Shown in pieces: positions 38,487-49,479 of a stretch of DNA of 64,000 nucleotides (positions are counted from its first letter, which is position 1; each line of letters begins with the position of its first letter). Source of the DNA: CAWAHD01 sp963781785. GTDB taxonomy: Bacteria > Planctomycetota > Planctomycetia > Isosphaerales > Isosphaeraceae. The notes below the pieces were generated by a model, which was not told the origin of the DNA, made no database searches, and worked only from the letters and a program-made list of their open reading frames with translations. The position numbers and the translations under genes are program-made. The DNA lies in contig CAWAHD010000004.1 of NCBI GenBank assembly GCA_963781785.1, positions 124,001 through 188,000 on the forward strand, in the 5' to 3' direction.

Positions 38487-41400
38487 TCACCGCGTCCGCC
38501 GGGTCTTCTGCTCGGCGCGCCGTCGGTTGATCGACTCCACATCGGCACCGATAAACCGGACTGACGCGATCGGGGGACCGCCGGCGCCAGCGGGCGGGGA
38601 AGTCAGGTCAGCAGGGAAACCCTCGCCCAGCCCTATTCTGCCGAGCTGTTCGCGAACCCGGGGCAAGTCCCAGAGCTGGATGCGGTGCGGCTCCGTCGCT
38701 GCCGCGAGCTGGCGGCCATCGGGGCTGAAAGAGAGCCGGCTGATGATAAAGGCCTCGGGAGCTTGAAGGATGGCGATCTCCCGGCCCGTCTCAGGATCGA
38801 TCAACTGGACCACCTCCTCGTGCCTGACTGACTTGACGATCGCCATGACCCGGCTGTCGTGTCGGAAGGCCATCTGGCTTCTGAAATGGACAGTACCCAG
38901 CGAGATGACCGGTCCCGGCTGCCACGAGCCGACCTGATAGAATCGGTAGGCATGATCGTGGCAGGCGACAAACCAAAGGCCATCCGGGCTGAAACCTACC
39001 GTCGCATCGCCGGACGGCCATTCCTTCGCCAGGGCGCCGCTGGCTGTGTCCCAGATCTTGACGCCCGAACCCTTCCACGTCCCGGTCGCCGCCCAGCGGC
39101 CATCCGGGCTGAGCGCAACATGAAGGATCTCGGCGTGGGAGAGGAGCACAGCCGGCTCGCGCTGTCCTCCCCCAGCGATGAGCACGGCTCGGTCGTTGCC
39201 CCGGTCGGTGACGAGGAGCCGCCGCCCGTGGCGATCGCTCGCGAGATACCGGCACTTCGTGTCACGAATGCTCGGTAACGGCAAATCCTCGGGCGGGCCG
39301 AAGACGACTCCACCGTCGGACTCGCGCCGGGCAGCCCAGCGGGCCAGACCGAGCGTCTCATTGTAGGTCAGGAGGCCGCCATCCGCCTCAAACATCGCGC
39401 TCTCGATGAAGCCGATCGCGAGGTGACCGATGTCCACGCCGTCATTTCCGCGGTAGATTCGCACGCCGTCGACACTCGCCGAGCATAGCAGCCTGCCGTC
39501 GGGGCTGAAGTCTACCGACCACGGACCGTTAGGCAAGGGCAGTGTCCGATTGCCGACCATGCCGTGCGCAAGCGTCCGGCATTCCGTACCGCGATCGACG
39601 TCGTAGGAAATGACTCCCGAATCCAGCGTAATCAGAAGGCTGCGGTCGTCGGGGCTCCAGCCGAGGAATCCCCCGGGTAGTCGGATGTGCGGACGACCGC
39701 TCCTCGGGTCCCAGATCATTGTGGTGCCGTCCCATGAGCTGGATGCCAGCAGGTTACCGCAGCCGCTGAAGGCAATCCCGATCCCGGCGCTCTGGTGCCC
39801 ATCCAGGACCGAGAGGAGCGTGCCGGAATCCATGTCCCAGACCTGGACCTTGGTCCCGCATGCCGCCGCGAGCAGCCGGCCATCGCGCCGCCATGCCAGG
39901 TTGTTGACCTCCGCTGGATTGGGCAGAGTACGTAGCACGCGGCCTGTTTTCCGGTCGCAGATGCGGATCTCCGAGCCGTGGTGAGCCACGACGGCCAGTT
40001 GCGACCCGTTCGGGTGGAACACCAGTGGGCGCACGGTGGCGCCGGCCTCCCATCGCCCCGCCAGGGTGGCCTCAGGCAGATCGTAGAAGCAGATCGTCCC
40101 TCCCATCTGGGCGACGACCATCTGCCGGCCATCGGGAGAGAATCCGTACGCGGTGAGGTAGGAAGTGAGGCGCGTCGAGTCGCTTGCCCCGATCGAGATC
40201 CCAGACCTGGCAATTCGCGGGTTTGGCCCCATAAACGTCGTATTCCACCACAAGGTACCGGCCGTCGGGACTGAAGCTGGGTGCGTACTCGACAGCCTTG
40301 GGGATCGACAGCACCAGGATTTCGGCCCCGTTGGAGGCGCGCCGCAAGCGGAGCACCCCGTCCGGGTCAAGCCGCACGAACCGCTCGTGCTTGGGGTCGA
40401 GCGCCAGCGCTCCGGCCGCGTGCTGGGATTGGCCTCTTTCCCACTCAGGCGACGGACGGAGGTCGACGAGCGGCATGCAGGCGATCGCTTCGTCGCGCAG
40501 CTCGTGGCGGCGTTCGGGAAATATGTCGAGAGCGGCCGCTTGCTTGAGCGCGTCGAGTCCATCGAACCGGCGGCCGACTCGACCGCTCCATCGCCCGGCT
40601 TGTGCACGCGCAGATCGGCCCCCCAGAGCTTCTCGGTCGCGTCGGTCTCGGCGCGCTCGGCGCGGGCCGCGTGACCGTTGGCGATATCGCGCTCGGCCAG
40701 AAGCCGCGATGCCGCCTGTTTGAGCCCCATCGCGGCCGAGATCGAGCCGCCGGTCAGGATCAAGATCAGAAGGGCGACCAGGCCGAGACAGCCCGCCAGG
40801 GCGGGATTGTGCCGGCACCACCGCGCCAGCCGTTCGAGACGCCCGATCGGGCGGGCGAGGATCGGCTCATGCCGGAGGAACCGGTCGAGCTCATCGGCCA
40901 GTGCCCCGGCCGTCGCGTAGCGCCCTCCGGGCTCCTTCTCCAGGCACTTGATACAGATCGTCTCCAGGTCACGCGCCAGTCCGGGTTGCAGCCGGCCGGG
41001 CGGTACGGGCTCGATCGCCTTCACCTGCTGCAAGGTCTCAAGGGCCGTCGCTGCTTTGAATGGCGGCCGCCCCGTCAGCAGGTCGTAGAGGATCGCCCCC
41101 AGGGCGTAGACATCGGCTGCCGGCCCGACCTGATTGGACCGGCCCTCAGCCTGTTCCGGGGCCATGTAGCCCGGCGAGCCCATCACCGAATCCGTGCGCG
41201 TCACACCCAGGTCGACACCCGACGTCTTGGCCAGGCCGAAATCGGTGATCTTGAGCGTTCCGTCGTTCATGAGCAGGATGTTGGAAGGCTTCAGGTCGCG
41301 GTGGATGATCCCCGCGCGGTGGGCCGCCTCCACGGCACCCGCGAGTGTGCGGACCCAACCCGCCGCCCGTTCCGGTGTCTGAGGGATGCCGTCAGTGCAT

Positions 41401-42041
41401 TGTGCAAGGCTGCTGCCTTCAATGAGCTCCAGGGACAGGAACGGCCGCCCTTCCTGCTCGCCCACGTCGTAGATCTGGACGATGTTGGGATGCTTGAGCC
41501 GCGCGACGGCCTCGGCCTCGGCGCGGAAGCGTGCGACCTGGGCAAGTCCGGCGTGGCTGCCGGCCAGGATCATCTTGAGCGCGACCAGGCGATTGAGGCG
41601 CACGTGCCTCGCCCTGTAGACCACGCCCATCCCGCCGCGACCAAGCTCGCCCAGGATCTCGTAGCCGGCCACGACCGGACGAGGGCCCGGCAGCGCGCTA
41701 TCGCCGTCCCAGGCCGTCGACCCGTCGGGCGTATCCGCGGCAGTCAGATCCAGGAGCAGCCCCGACTCGAGCGCTCGGTGGACGTCGAAGAGAGCGACCA
41801 GCCCTTCGGCAAAAGCGGGAAACCGCCGCGCGTATTCTTCCAGCTCGGGAGCCTCGCCCAGCTCTTCGCGCAACAGAACTTCGCCATAGACCAGCTCGAG
41901 CGCCCGCTCCGTGTCGGCGAGCAGCCGCGGATTCCGCTCGAGCAGATCCTCCGCACAAACCCGATCGCCCGCCAACCAGCGCCGGCGCTCTTCGGCTCGC
42001 AACTCGCCGACCAAATCGGCCAGAGGCCGTTCCTCGGTCAT
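38487..42041 (-). CDS. Ser/Thr kinase with membrane helix and WD40 propeller (two compensating frameshifts)
   Basis: The ATG at 42041 (MTEERPLADLVGELRAEERR) is preferred over an upstream TTG. The kinase domain spans residues 126-393: Gly loop LGRGGMGVVYRA, Lys156 (VALKMI), HRDLKPSNILL at 247, DFG at 267, GSPGYMAPEQAEG. A transmembrane helix at about 415-436 (LAGCLGLVALLILILTGGSI) leads to a WD40 propeller (GYLVVEYDVYGAK …, NLAWRRDGRLLAAACGTKVQ, LLASSSWDGTTMIWDPRSGR). Between about 40590 and 40170 the sense frame moves and returns, so the printed frame is garbled there although it stays open. Without this the region reads ALKQAAALDIFPERRHELRD…FSPDGRYLVVEYDVY. It lies 66 bases downstream of an ECF sigma gene, a recurrent planctomycete pair. 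Confidence 0.92.
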   Translation of the reverse strand: MTEERPLADLVGELRAEERRRWLAGDRVCAEDLLERNPRLLADTERALELVYGEVLLREELGEAPELEEYARRFPAFAEGLVALFDVHRALESGLLLDLTAADTPDGSTAWDGDSALPGPRPVVAGYEILGELGRGGMGVVYRARHVRLNRLVALKMILAGSHAGLAQVARFRAEAEAVARLKHPNIVQIYDVGEQEGRPFLSLELIEGSSLAQCTDGIPQTPERAAGWVRTLAGAVEAAHRAGIIHRDLKPSNILLMNDGTLKITDFGLAKTSGVDLGVTRTDSVMGSPGYMAPEQAEGRSNQVGPAADVYALGAILYDLLTGRPPFKAATALETLQQVKAIEPVPPGRLQPGLARDLETICIKCLEKEPGGRYATAGALADELDRFLRHEPILARPIGRLERLARWCRHNPALAGCLGLVALLILILTGGSISAAMGLKQAASRLLAERDIANGHAARAERAETDATEKLWGADLRVHKPGDGAVESAAGSMDSTRSSKRPLSTYFPNAATSCATKRSPACRSSTSVRRLSGKEANPSTRPERWRSTPSTSGSCGLTRTGCSACGAPPTGPKSWCCRSPRLSSTHPASVPTAGTLWWNTTFMGPNPRIARSGISIGASDSTRLTSYLTAYGFSPDGRQMVVAQMGGTICFYDLPEATLAGRWEAGATVRPLVFHPNGSQLAVVAHHGSEIRICDRKTGRVLRTLPNPAEVNNLAWRRDGRLLAAACGTKVQVWDMDSGTLLSVLDGHQSAGIGIAFSGCGNLLASSSWDGTTMIWDPRSGRPHIRLPGGFLGWSPDDRSLLITLDSGVISYDVDRGTECRTLAHGMVGNRTLPLPNGPWSVDFSPDGRLLCSASVDGVRIYRGNDGVDIGHLAIGFIESAMFEADGGLLTYNETLGLARWAARRESDGGVVFGPPEDLPLPSIRDTKCRYLASDRHGRRLLVTDRGNDRAVLIAGGGQREPAVLLSHAEILHVALSPDGRWAATGTWKGSGVKIWDTASGALAKEWPSGDATVGFSPDGLWFVACHDHAYRFYQVGSWQPGPVISLGTVHFRSQMAFRHDSRVMAIVKSVRHEEVVQLIDPETGREIAILQAPEAFIISRLSFSPDGRQLAAATEPHRIQLWDLPRVREQLGRIGLGEGFPADLTSPPAGAGGPPIASVRFIGADVESINRRRAEQKTRRTR

Positions 42042-42107
42042 GGTTCCAATCTTCTCTACGGGCAAGTCCGCGATGCGTTGTTTTGAGTAGGCATATGGAA
42101 ATTCACA

Positions 42108-42688
42108 TTATTTAATGAAGCGTAATTCTCTCCGCACGCGATTGAGCGCGCGCCCAGGCGGACGCGCAGCGCATCGGGCCGGGCGCCGACCTTTTCGCCG
42201 ATGTCTGCCCAGGTATTGCCCAGGGCCCACTGCTCGGCGATCTGTTGCTCTTCGGGCGACATCCTGTGATGGACGGCTTCCAGCAAGTCGCGACCCTCGG
42301 CCGCCGAGCCAGGGCCTGGCTGGGGGTCGACCGGCTCATTCCGGTCGTCGCACAGGAGGCGGTGCCGGCGATGATCGCGGCGGGCAGCCTGCTGGGCCAG
42401 GGCGTGATTGGTAATCCGGTTCTTGGCCATGGTGACCAGCAGGCCGATCAGTTGCTTCGGATCCTTGATCTCGAACTGGCCCGATGCGGCCCGGCCGAAG
42501 AAATTGCCGAGCACCGACTGGCACACGTCGGCCGAGTCGAGCAGGCGGCGCAACCTGGGATCGGTCAACCGGGCGCGAACAGCGACCCGGATCGCCGGCT
42601 CGTAGAGCCGCACCAGCTCGGCACTTGCCTGTTCATCCCCCGCCCTGACTCGGCGGATCAGCTCGACGAATCCGTCGTCTTGCGGCAT
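42108..42688 (-). CDS. ECF-type sigma factor paired with kinase (frameshifted at C-terminus)
   Basis: From the ATG at 42688 (MPQDDGFVELIRRVRAGDEQ) the protein shows sigma region 2 (RLTDPRLRRLLDSADVCQSV then LGNFFGRAASGQF … LVTMAKNRITNH). Region 4 follows with its helix-turn-helix (MSPEEQQIAEQWALGNTWAD then IGEKVGARPDALRVRL). At about 42145-42155, in a GCGCGC run, the frame breaks. The alternative ends ALNRVRRELRFIK with TAA at 42108-42110, which is the usual length (about 193 residues). Two upstream in-frame ATGs exist, but the family core begins at the chosen one. It presumably recruits RNA polymerase to a regulon controlled by the adjacent kinase. The start codon choice is uncertain. Confidence 0.87.
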
Positions 42689-43015
42689 AGGGCGCAGCTC
42701 GCATGAAGAGAATTGTGCGATCGATTCCATCGGAGCGCGTTCTTGTGCCCCCAAAGCTGAAACGGAGACGTGCGCACCGAAGGGTGTTGAGAATGGCAAT
42801 TCATCCACTTATACGCCACATTCTGCCCGGGCGGATAGGGGGGTCGGACAAAAATATTTTTTTCTCCTGTTCGTTTCGGGCGGGAAACTTGTTCAGTCTC
42901 CCGGAGCAGAAAGCGACCAGAGCAACCCGTGCGACGCTCCATTTCGCCGGCAGGATCGGCTCCTGCCTCGATCGGACTGCCGCCACACGGAAACACCACT
43001 TTTGAGATCCCAGCC
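42689..43015. other. Divergent promoter region
   Basis: These 327 bases separate the ECF sigma gene (minus) from the first giant protein (plus). An A/T-rich patch AAAAATATTTTTTTC at about 42850-42865 stands out in high-GC sequence and may be a promoter up-element. No gene was recognised. Confidence 0.45.
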
Positions 43016-46000
43016 ATGACACTCCGGAACAACCACGGTGTTGCGCGAAGTCGCCATTCGGACAACCGAATGACCTTGAGCTGGAACACGAAGCGGAAGC
43101 GGGCCCTCGCGTGCCGGCCGCTCCTGAGAACGCTCGAGGATCGTACGCTGTTAGCGCCGTTATTGACAACAAATCCCTTCACCTCGATCGCCAACGAGCT
43201 CGACAGCGACTTGCGATCGGTGCAAACGCAACTCGATCTGGCCCTGAACGCGGCCTCCGCGATCCCGTTTCTGAATCACGACGTCGGCAACCTTGCCCCC
43301 GCACAATTCATCAACAATCTGCGTTCAAGCATTGATTCGCAGCTCGCGTCGCTGGGCAACCAGTCATCCCCCCCGACCGTCCAGGACATCCAGCATGCGT
43401 TCTTCAGCGCGCTGGGAAACACGGGCGGCTTGAACCAGCTCGTCGCCCTGACTGCGAACCCCGTGGGATTGGGCGACGTGCGAGTCACGCCCACGCCCGG
43501 CGGATTCAGCGTCGAGATGCGGGTCCACGGCGGTGAGCAGTCCGTGGCGACAAACGGCTTCAGCACCGGCCTTCCGAGCCTGCCCATCACGCTCGACGCC
43601 AAAGCGAGCTTCAGTGTCTCGGTCGGTTACGACTACGAATTGGCCTTCGATTACAACATCGTTCAGAACACCACGACGCTGGACCCGTCAGTCCGATTGA
43701 CGGATTTCGGCGGGACGGGTCCCGACCACGAGCTCTCGGTCGCGCTCGATACGACGCTCGTCCCGAATCAGTTCTCGGCGAAGGCCACGGTCGGGTTCCT
43801 GCAAGGCATGCTCGCGCCGATCGCGGGCCAGGACACGAGCTTCCACGGCGGCTTCACGTGGGACGGTCTGAGCGCCGTCACTCCTGCTGGCGTGGAAGGT
43901 CAGGCGAACGTCAATATGAGGCTCAGCGGCGGCTTCGGCGAGGGTGTCGGGTTTCCGATGATCGGGGCCGACTTCCACCTGGCCTGGCATTTTGACAGCA
44001 ACAATCCCACGGGCAACGCGCCCTCGGTCAGCTTCGACAACGTGGGCCTCGACCTGGGCGGGTTCCTGAGCAGCATCCTGGGACCAATCTTTGCGGGCAT
44101 CGAAGACGTCGAGAAGCCGCTCAAGGGGCCGATCGACTTGATCAGCGCGCCACTGCCGGGCATCTCCGACCTGAGCGAATTGCTCAACGAAGGCCCGGTC
44201 AGCCTGCTGACGCTCGCATCCGCCGCAGGCGACTCAGCCGGATATGGCCCGCTCGTGACCTTGATCGATACGGTCGTCAATCTGGTTTCACAGCTCGAAC
44301 CGCTCGTCGGCCAGGTCAAGTCCGCCGGCAACGTGACGATCCCGCTGGGTGGTTTCAATTTGAGCCAGGATGACGGCGACCTCCGCACCGCACAGGCTGC
44401 CGGCGACGTGAACAACCTGAATCTTACGAGCCTGACCAGTTTCACCCTCGATCCCTCAAGTATCAGCCACAGCCAGCTCGAGTCGTTCGTCCCGGCGAGT
44501 GTCGGCACCTTCCTGGACAAGCTAATCAACCCCCTGGGCACGCTCAAGTTCGACTTCCCGATCCTGGACGACCCCGCCGCGGCGGTCTTCGGGCTCTTGC
44601 TGGGCAAGAATTCCGATCTCGCATCGTTCACCGCGACGTTCAGTTTTGGAGCCGATTCGTCGAAAGCCCCTGGCCTTTCGTTTGCCGGCTTTGGAGTGAG
44701 CGTGACCGCGAATGCGAACGTCGACGGGTATTTCCGGTTCGCGTACGACACCATGGGCCTCCGTGAAGTGATCCGTGATCTCGGCAACGGCGTCACCGAC
44801 GCGGGCACACTCGCGGCTGACGTCGCCGACGGCTTCTACATCAACGCCACGTCGCATCTTTCGATCTCCCGGTTCCATCGGGCTCAGCGCCGGTTTCCAG
44901 TTCGGGTTCCTCGGATTCTCCGTGGATGGCAACATTGGCACCGGTGCGGACGGCCGCGGCGACGACCCATCGCAGGCCATCGTGATCGGCCTTGCCGGCG
45001 GCAGCGACGGCAAGGTGCGGTTCAAGGACTTCAACGCGAATACAATCACGACCCACGGCGAGCTGGCCGCCGGCCTGTCGGCTACGTTGTCGGTAGGCGT
45101 TGACTTCCTGGGGACCTTCATCGGCTACACGCACACCTTTGATATTGCCAGCCGGGTTCTCCTCTACCTCGACTACGACGCCAACCATCCCCCGCCGATC
45201 CCCCCCACGAACCAGCTCGGGTTTGTGACGACCGCCGACTTTACGACCTCCGACGGCACGTTCTTCCCCGCCGGAACACTCATCCTCTACGTCGGCGGCG
45301 CCAGCGAGGCGGGTCCAGGCGCTGATGGCCGCCGCATCTACGACGCGATCGGCAACCCGATCACAGACTCGAACGTGACCAGCACGTCGAGCGACGACTA
45401 CACGATCACTCACGTCAGCCAGCAGGGGGCGACCGAGACGGTCGAAATCACCGACAACGCACTGGGTGCCAGCGAGACGGTCTCCGGAGTCCGCGTGATC
45501 TACGCGTCGCCCTGTGGCGGCTATGGGACTGACACCCGCAAGATCGACGTGCAGGACGGCGTCACATCGAGCGCCACGCTCTCCGGCGGCTATGGGCACG
45601 CCGATCTGACTTACTCGGGAACCGGCACGGCCAGCCTCACGGCGGGTGACCTGAGCAGCAGGCTCGTCGGCGGCGCGGGCACGAGTTATCTCAACGGCGG
45701 CGACGGCGGCGACGAGCTCGTGGGCGGCACCGGCCGTCTGAATTTCATCCACGGCGGCACGGGCAAGAATACGGTCGTGATTCAGGCGCCGCCCGACGGC
45801 GTGACGGCCCAGGACATCGTCCAGGCGGGCCCCAGCGGCGACAACACGCTTCTGGTGGTGCCTCCCCGCAAGAGCGCCCGTACCAGCGTGACGGCCGAGG
45901 GCACTTCTGTCCAGATTACATCCGTCCCCGGCAATAACATCCCCTCGTTCGTCGTCGAATCCACCGAGTTCGCCAACGTCGTGATCGGAGGAAATCTCAG

Positions 46001-49000
46001 TTACAACGATGTCACGGTCGGCGACTTGAGCGGCACGTCACTGGCGACCCTTGGCTTCGACCTCACGAATGAAGACTTCGCGATCGGTGCTCACTCCAGC
46101 CTGACCATCGACGGATCCCCGGGCGTCGACTATTTCACGGCCAGCTCCGTGACCGATACCTCGACGGGTGATATCTATACCTTGGTCGACGTGAACAACG
46201 GTTCGCAAGATGTTGATGTCAAGATCGACGGCATGAGGGTGGCGACCGACGTGCTCACGCTCGACGGTATGGGCGGCGCGAACCATTACACCGTGAACCC
46301 CTCGCCCACAGACCTCTATACCACATCCATTCAGGACAGCGGGCCGAATCCCAGCGACACGGTCACGATTAACGCGTACCCTTATACGGAGGGAAGCCTT
46401 GGCGTTACGGACAGTGGCGTAACGCTCAGTTATGTCGGTCGAATCGGCAATTATACCTATCCAGGAACCGAGGACATTGATTTCGACAGCCACGTGGGCG
46501 ACGTCACCGTCGTGGCGCCATACGGCAGTAATACGATCACCGCCAGCCGGAATCGCGGGTCGACCACTATTCTGAGCATTGGCCCGATCAACACGTTCCA
46601 TGTCAGCGGGCTCAGCAACTATACGCTGGAAGGGAACGGTCCCTACAACGACTTCGTGATCACGTTGCCTGCCGTCGAGGACGTGCCGCGCAGCACGCAC
46701 ACGATCATCGACGACGAAAACCCCGGTGGCACGGGCACGCTGGTCGTGGACGATTCCGGAAGTCTCTCGGTCGGTGCGCCTACCCACTACGTCGCGACGG
46801 CAACGGGCCTCACGCGGCGCACGCTCGTCGTCGGCAGCAGTCCTGTGGAATATAATCGCGCATCGGTCACGTTCAGCGCCATGAAGAGCGTTACCTTCGA
46901 TACGAGTCTCGGTACCAACTTCATCGATATCGAGGGAACGGAGGCGGGCGCGGCGACGACCTTGAACGCGGCCGCCGGCATCAATCACGTCTCGATCGGT
47001 CAGACTGTCAAAGACCTGAGCCTGATCGCCGGGCCGCTCTCGATCAATGGCTCGGCGGCCGGTGACAGCTCGATCGACCTGTACGATGCGCGGCGACAAG
47101 GCCGCGTCGATCAGATCAGTGTCGGCCCGGGCACGATCGATCTCGGCTCCGTGCCGATCAATTACTCCTTTATCGCAGCCATCGTGATCGCGGCGCCGGG
47201 AAACGACCTGGCCATCACGACGTCGAGCATCGGCAACGTCTATTTCGCGACCGCCACGCTCGAGGTCGACCCCGACGACCCAGCTCTGATGATGGTGCAA
47301 GATCTCGAGCTGCCGCTGGTCGTTTTCAACAACGACCTGAACGCGCTCTCCATCAAAGAGGGTGCATACGGCGCCACTCTCGTCGTCGACCAGACCCCCG
47401 CGGCATGCACGACGACGGTCAATCTCAGCTTCAACGGAGTCGTAGACGTCAATGCAACGGGGGGGCCACTCGACCTCGTGGGGCATATTGTCATCCCTGG
47501 CACTGTGAACGTCGGTCAAGGCTCGCTCGCGGCGATCGGGGGAGACGTCACGGTCCTGGACGCGAACGACGGTGCGCTGGTCACGCTGAACGTCGATGAT
47601 TCGGATGACACCAGGGCCCATCGCAACGTCACGATCTCGTCCACGCAGATCACCGGCTTAGCCGGCGCGGACGAGAGCACCGTCATCGGTTATCAGGGTA
47701 GCACGCTGGCCGCGCTCAATATCAGTGGGTCACTCGGCACGGGTTTGAGACGCGACATACCCCCCAACCGCCCCGGCGGGAAGCCGAGGCCCGCCCCCTT
47801 CAAGGGGAGCGTCTACAACATCACCGGTACCCCGTTTTCGCTGGTTGACCCCGTGACCACGTTGACGAGCAACGGCGTCGACGCCGTCAACGTCTTGATT
47901 CCGAATAGCAACCTCGGCGGGTACGGGGCGCTGGTGATCAAGAGCCCGCGGCATTCGACCTCTCTTTCCGTCCTGGCGACTGCGAACAGTGCCCCGACGG
48001 GTGGGCCCGACAATGGCGGCGGACAGGTCCAGGGCAATGGCGGCCATACCGTGGAGAGTCGCAAGAGGACCGCTGCCAGAAAGCGAGTCCTCACGACCCT
48101 GGCCGCTCGCCGCCTTGCGGTGAGCGCCACCCACGTTGCGAGGACTTTTGCCAAGACCGTGGCCTCTCGGAACGGGCATGTCGATCTCAAGAGGGACCCA
48201 CCCCCGCCGCCTCCTCCGCCAGTGGTCATTGACTCGAACCGAGTCAGCGGCATGACACCGATGGATGTCGACTTCACCCCGAATGAACTGACCGCGCTCA
48301 CGGTCAGCACCGATAACCACAGAGTTGACATCCGGGGAACCCCCAACCAAGGCGCGGTCGGTTCCGTCGTCACGTCGCTCATCAACTTCCACGGTGCCAT
48401 CACCGTGGGCGATGGCGCGGGCCGGCTGTCGCGAGTCCAGGGGGCCCTGCACATCACGAATCCGTCGGGCCCCATCTCCTCGCTGATCGTCGACGGATCT
48501 GCCGAGCCCGGCAAGCAGTCGGTGACGATCTCTCCTGGAGTGATCAGCGGGCTTGCGCCCGCCAAGATCACCTATCCCGCGCTCGACGTGACAGTCGTCC
48601 ACTTGATGGGCGGCACAGGCGGCAACACGTTCCACGTCGTCGGAACTGAACCAAGAGTACCCGTGACAATCGACGGTGGCTCGGGCGCCAACACGCTGAT
48701 CGGCCCCAACCTCAAACGAACGTGGACCATCAACGCCCGCGACGCGGGCAACGTCAACAACGTCACGTTCCAGAGGGTCGGAAACCTCACCGGCGGAAAG
48801 CGCGCCGACACGTTCGTGCTGAGTGACGGCGCCAGCTTGAGCGGCGGTGTGGACGGCGGTAAAGGACTAAACACACTGGACATGTCGGCCCAGAATCGCG
48901 ACATCATTGTCAACCTAGCCATGGGCACCGCGACGGCGGTCGGCGGTCACGTCGTCAACATCTCGAACGTCATCGGGGGCCTGCGGAACAGCATCTTGGT

Positions 49001-49388
49001 CGGCGACGGCCAGGCGAACAGCCTCCGGGGAGGCGCCGGCCGGAATCTGTTGATCGGAGGCGGCGGCTCGGCTCAGGTGACCGGAGGAACGGGTGACAAC
49101 ATCCTGATCGCGGGCATCACCTCGTACGAGCTGGAGCCCGCTGCTCTCGACGCCTTGATGCAGGAATTCGCCAGGACCGACGAAGACTTCGTCACGCGCC
49201 TGGCTCACCTCTTGAGCGGCGACGGCACAAACGGCGACGCCCGCTTGAACCCGACGACGGTCCAGACCGTCAAGGCACGTAACGTTCTCTCGGGCGGACC
49301 AGGAAACAACTGGTTCTTCAAGAGCAGCGGCAACGACACGATCAAGGCCGGCACCCTTCGTCCGGGCAACGTCGTCACGAAACTCTGA
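43016..49388 (+). CDS. Giant LEPR-motif extracellular protein with RTX-like Gly/Asp repeats (frameshifted)
   Basis: The ATG at 43016 gives about 2,120 residues. Near residue 42 is a LEPR-type signature after a basic stretch (CRPLLRTLEDRTLLAPL), found at the N-terminus of many giant planctomycete secreted proteins in place of a normal signal peptide. The first 650 residues are β-rich (FSVSVGYDYELAFDYNIVQN; VNMRLSGGFGEGVGFPMIGA). The frame breaks at about 44860-44872 and resumes SPGSIGLSAGFQFGFLGFSV. The remainder is repetitive β-solenoid-like sequence with Gly/Asp-rich, RTX-like segments (GGDGGDELVGGTGRLNFIHG; GDGQANSLRGGAGRNLLIGG) and ends GPGNNWFFKSSGNDTIKAGT. Calcium-dependent folding and a surface or adhesin role are inferred. 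It is 92 bases upstream of a second giant protein. Confidence 0.85.
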
Positions 49389-49479
49389 GCCGGTCATGGA
49401 GACGATCTCAGACCGGCGACGCATGCGGTTTGTTCCGCGTGCTAGAGCGAGCCACCAACTCTTTCCTGGGCTAATCAAC

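Noticed and set aside
46038..47621. 527-residue minus-strand frame
   Set aside because: It is antisense to the giant LEPR protein, rich in Arg/Asp/Val as expected for the complement of Thr/Ser/Asn-rich repeats.
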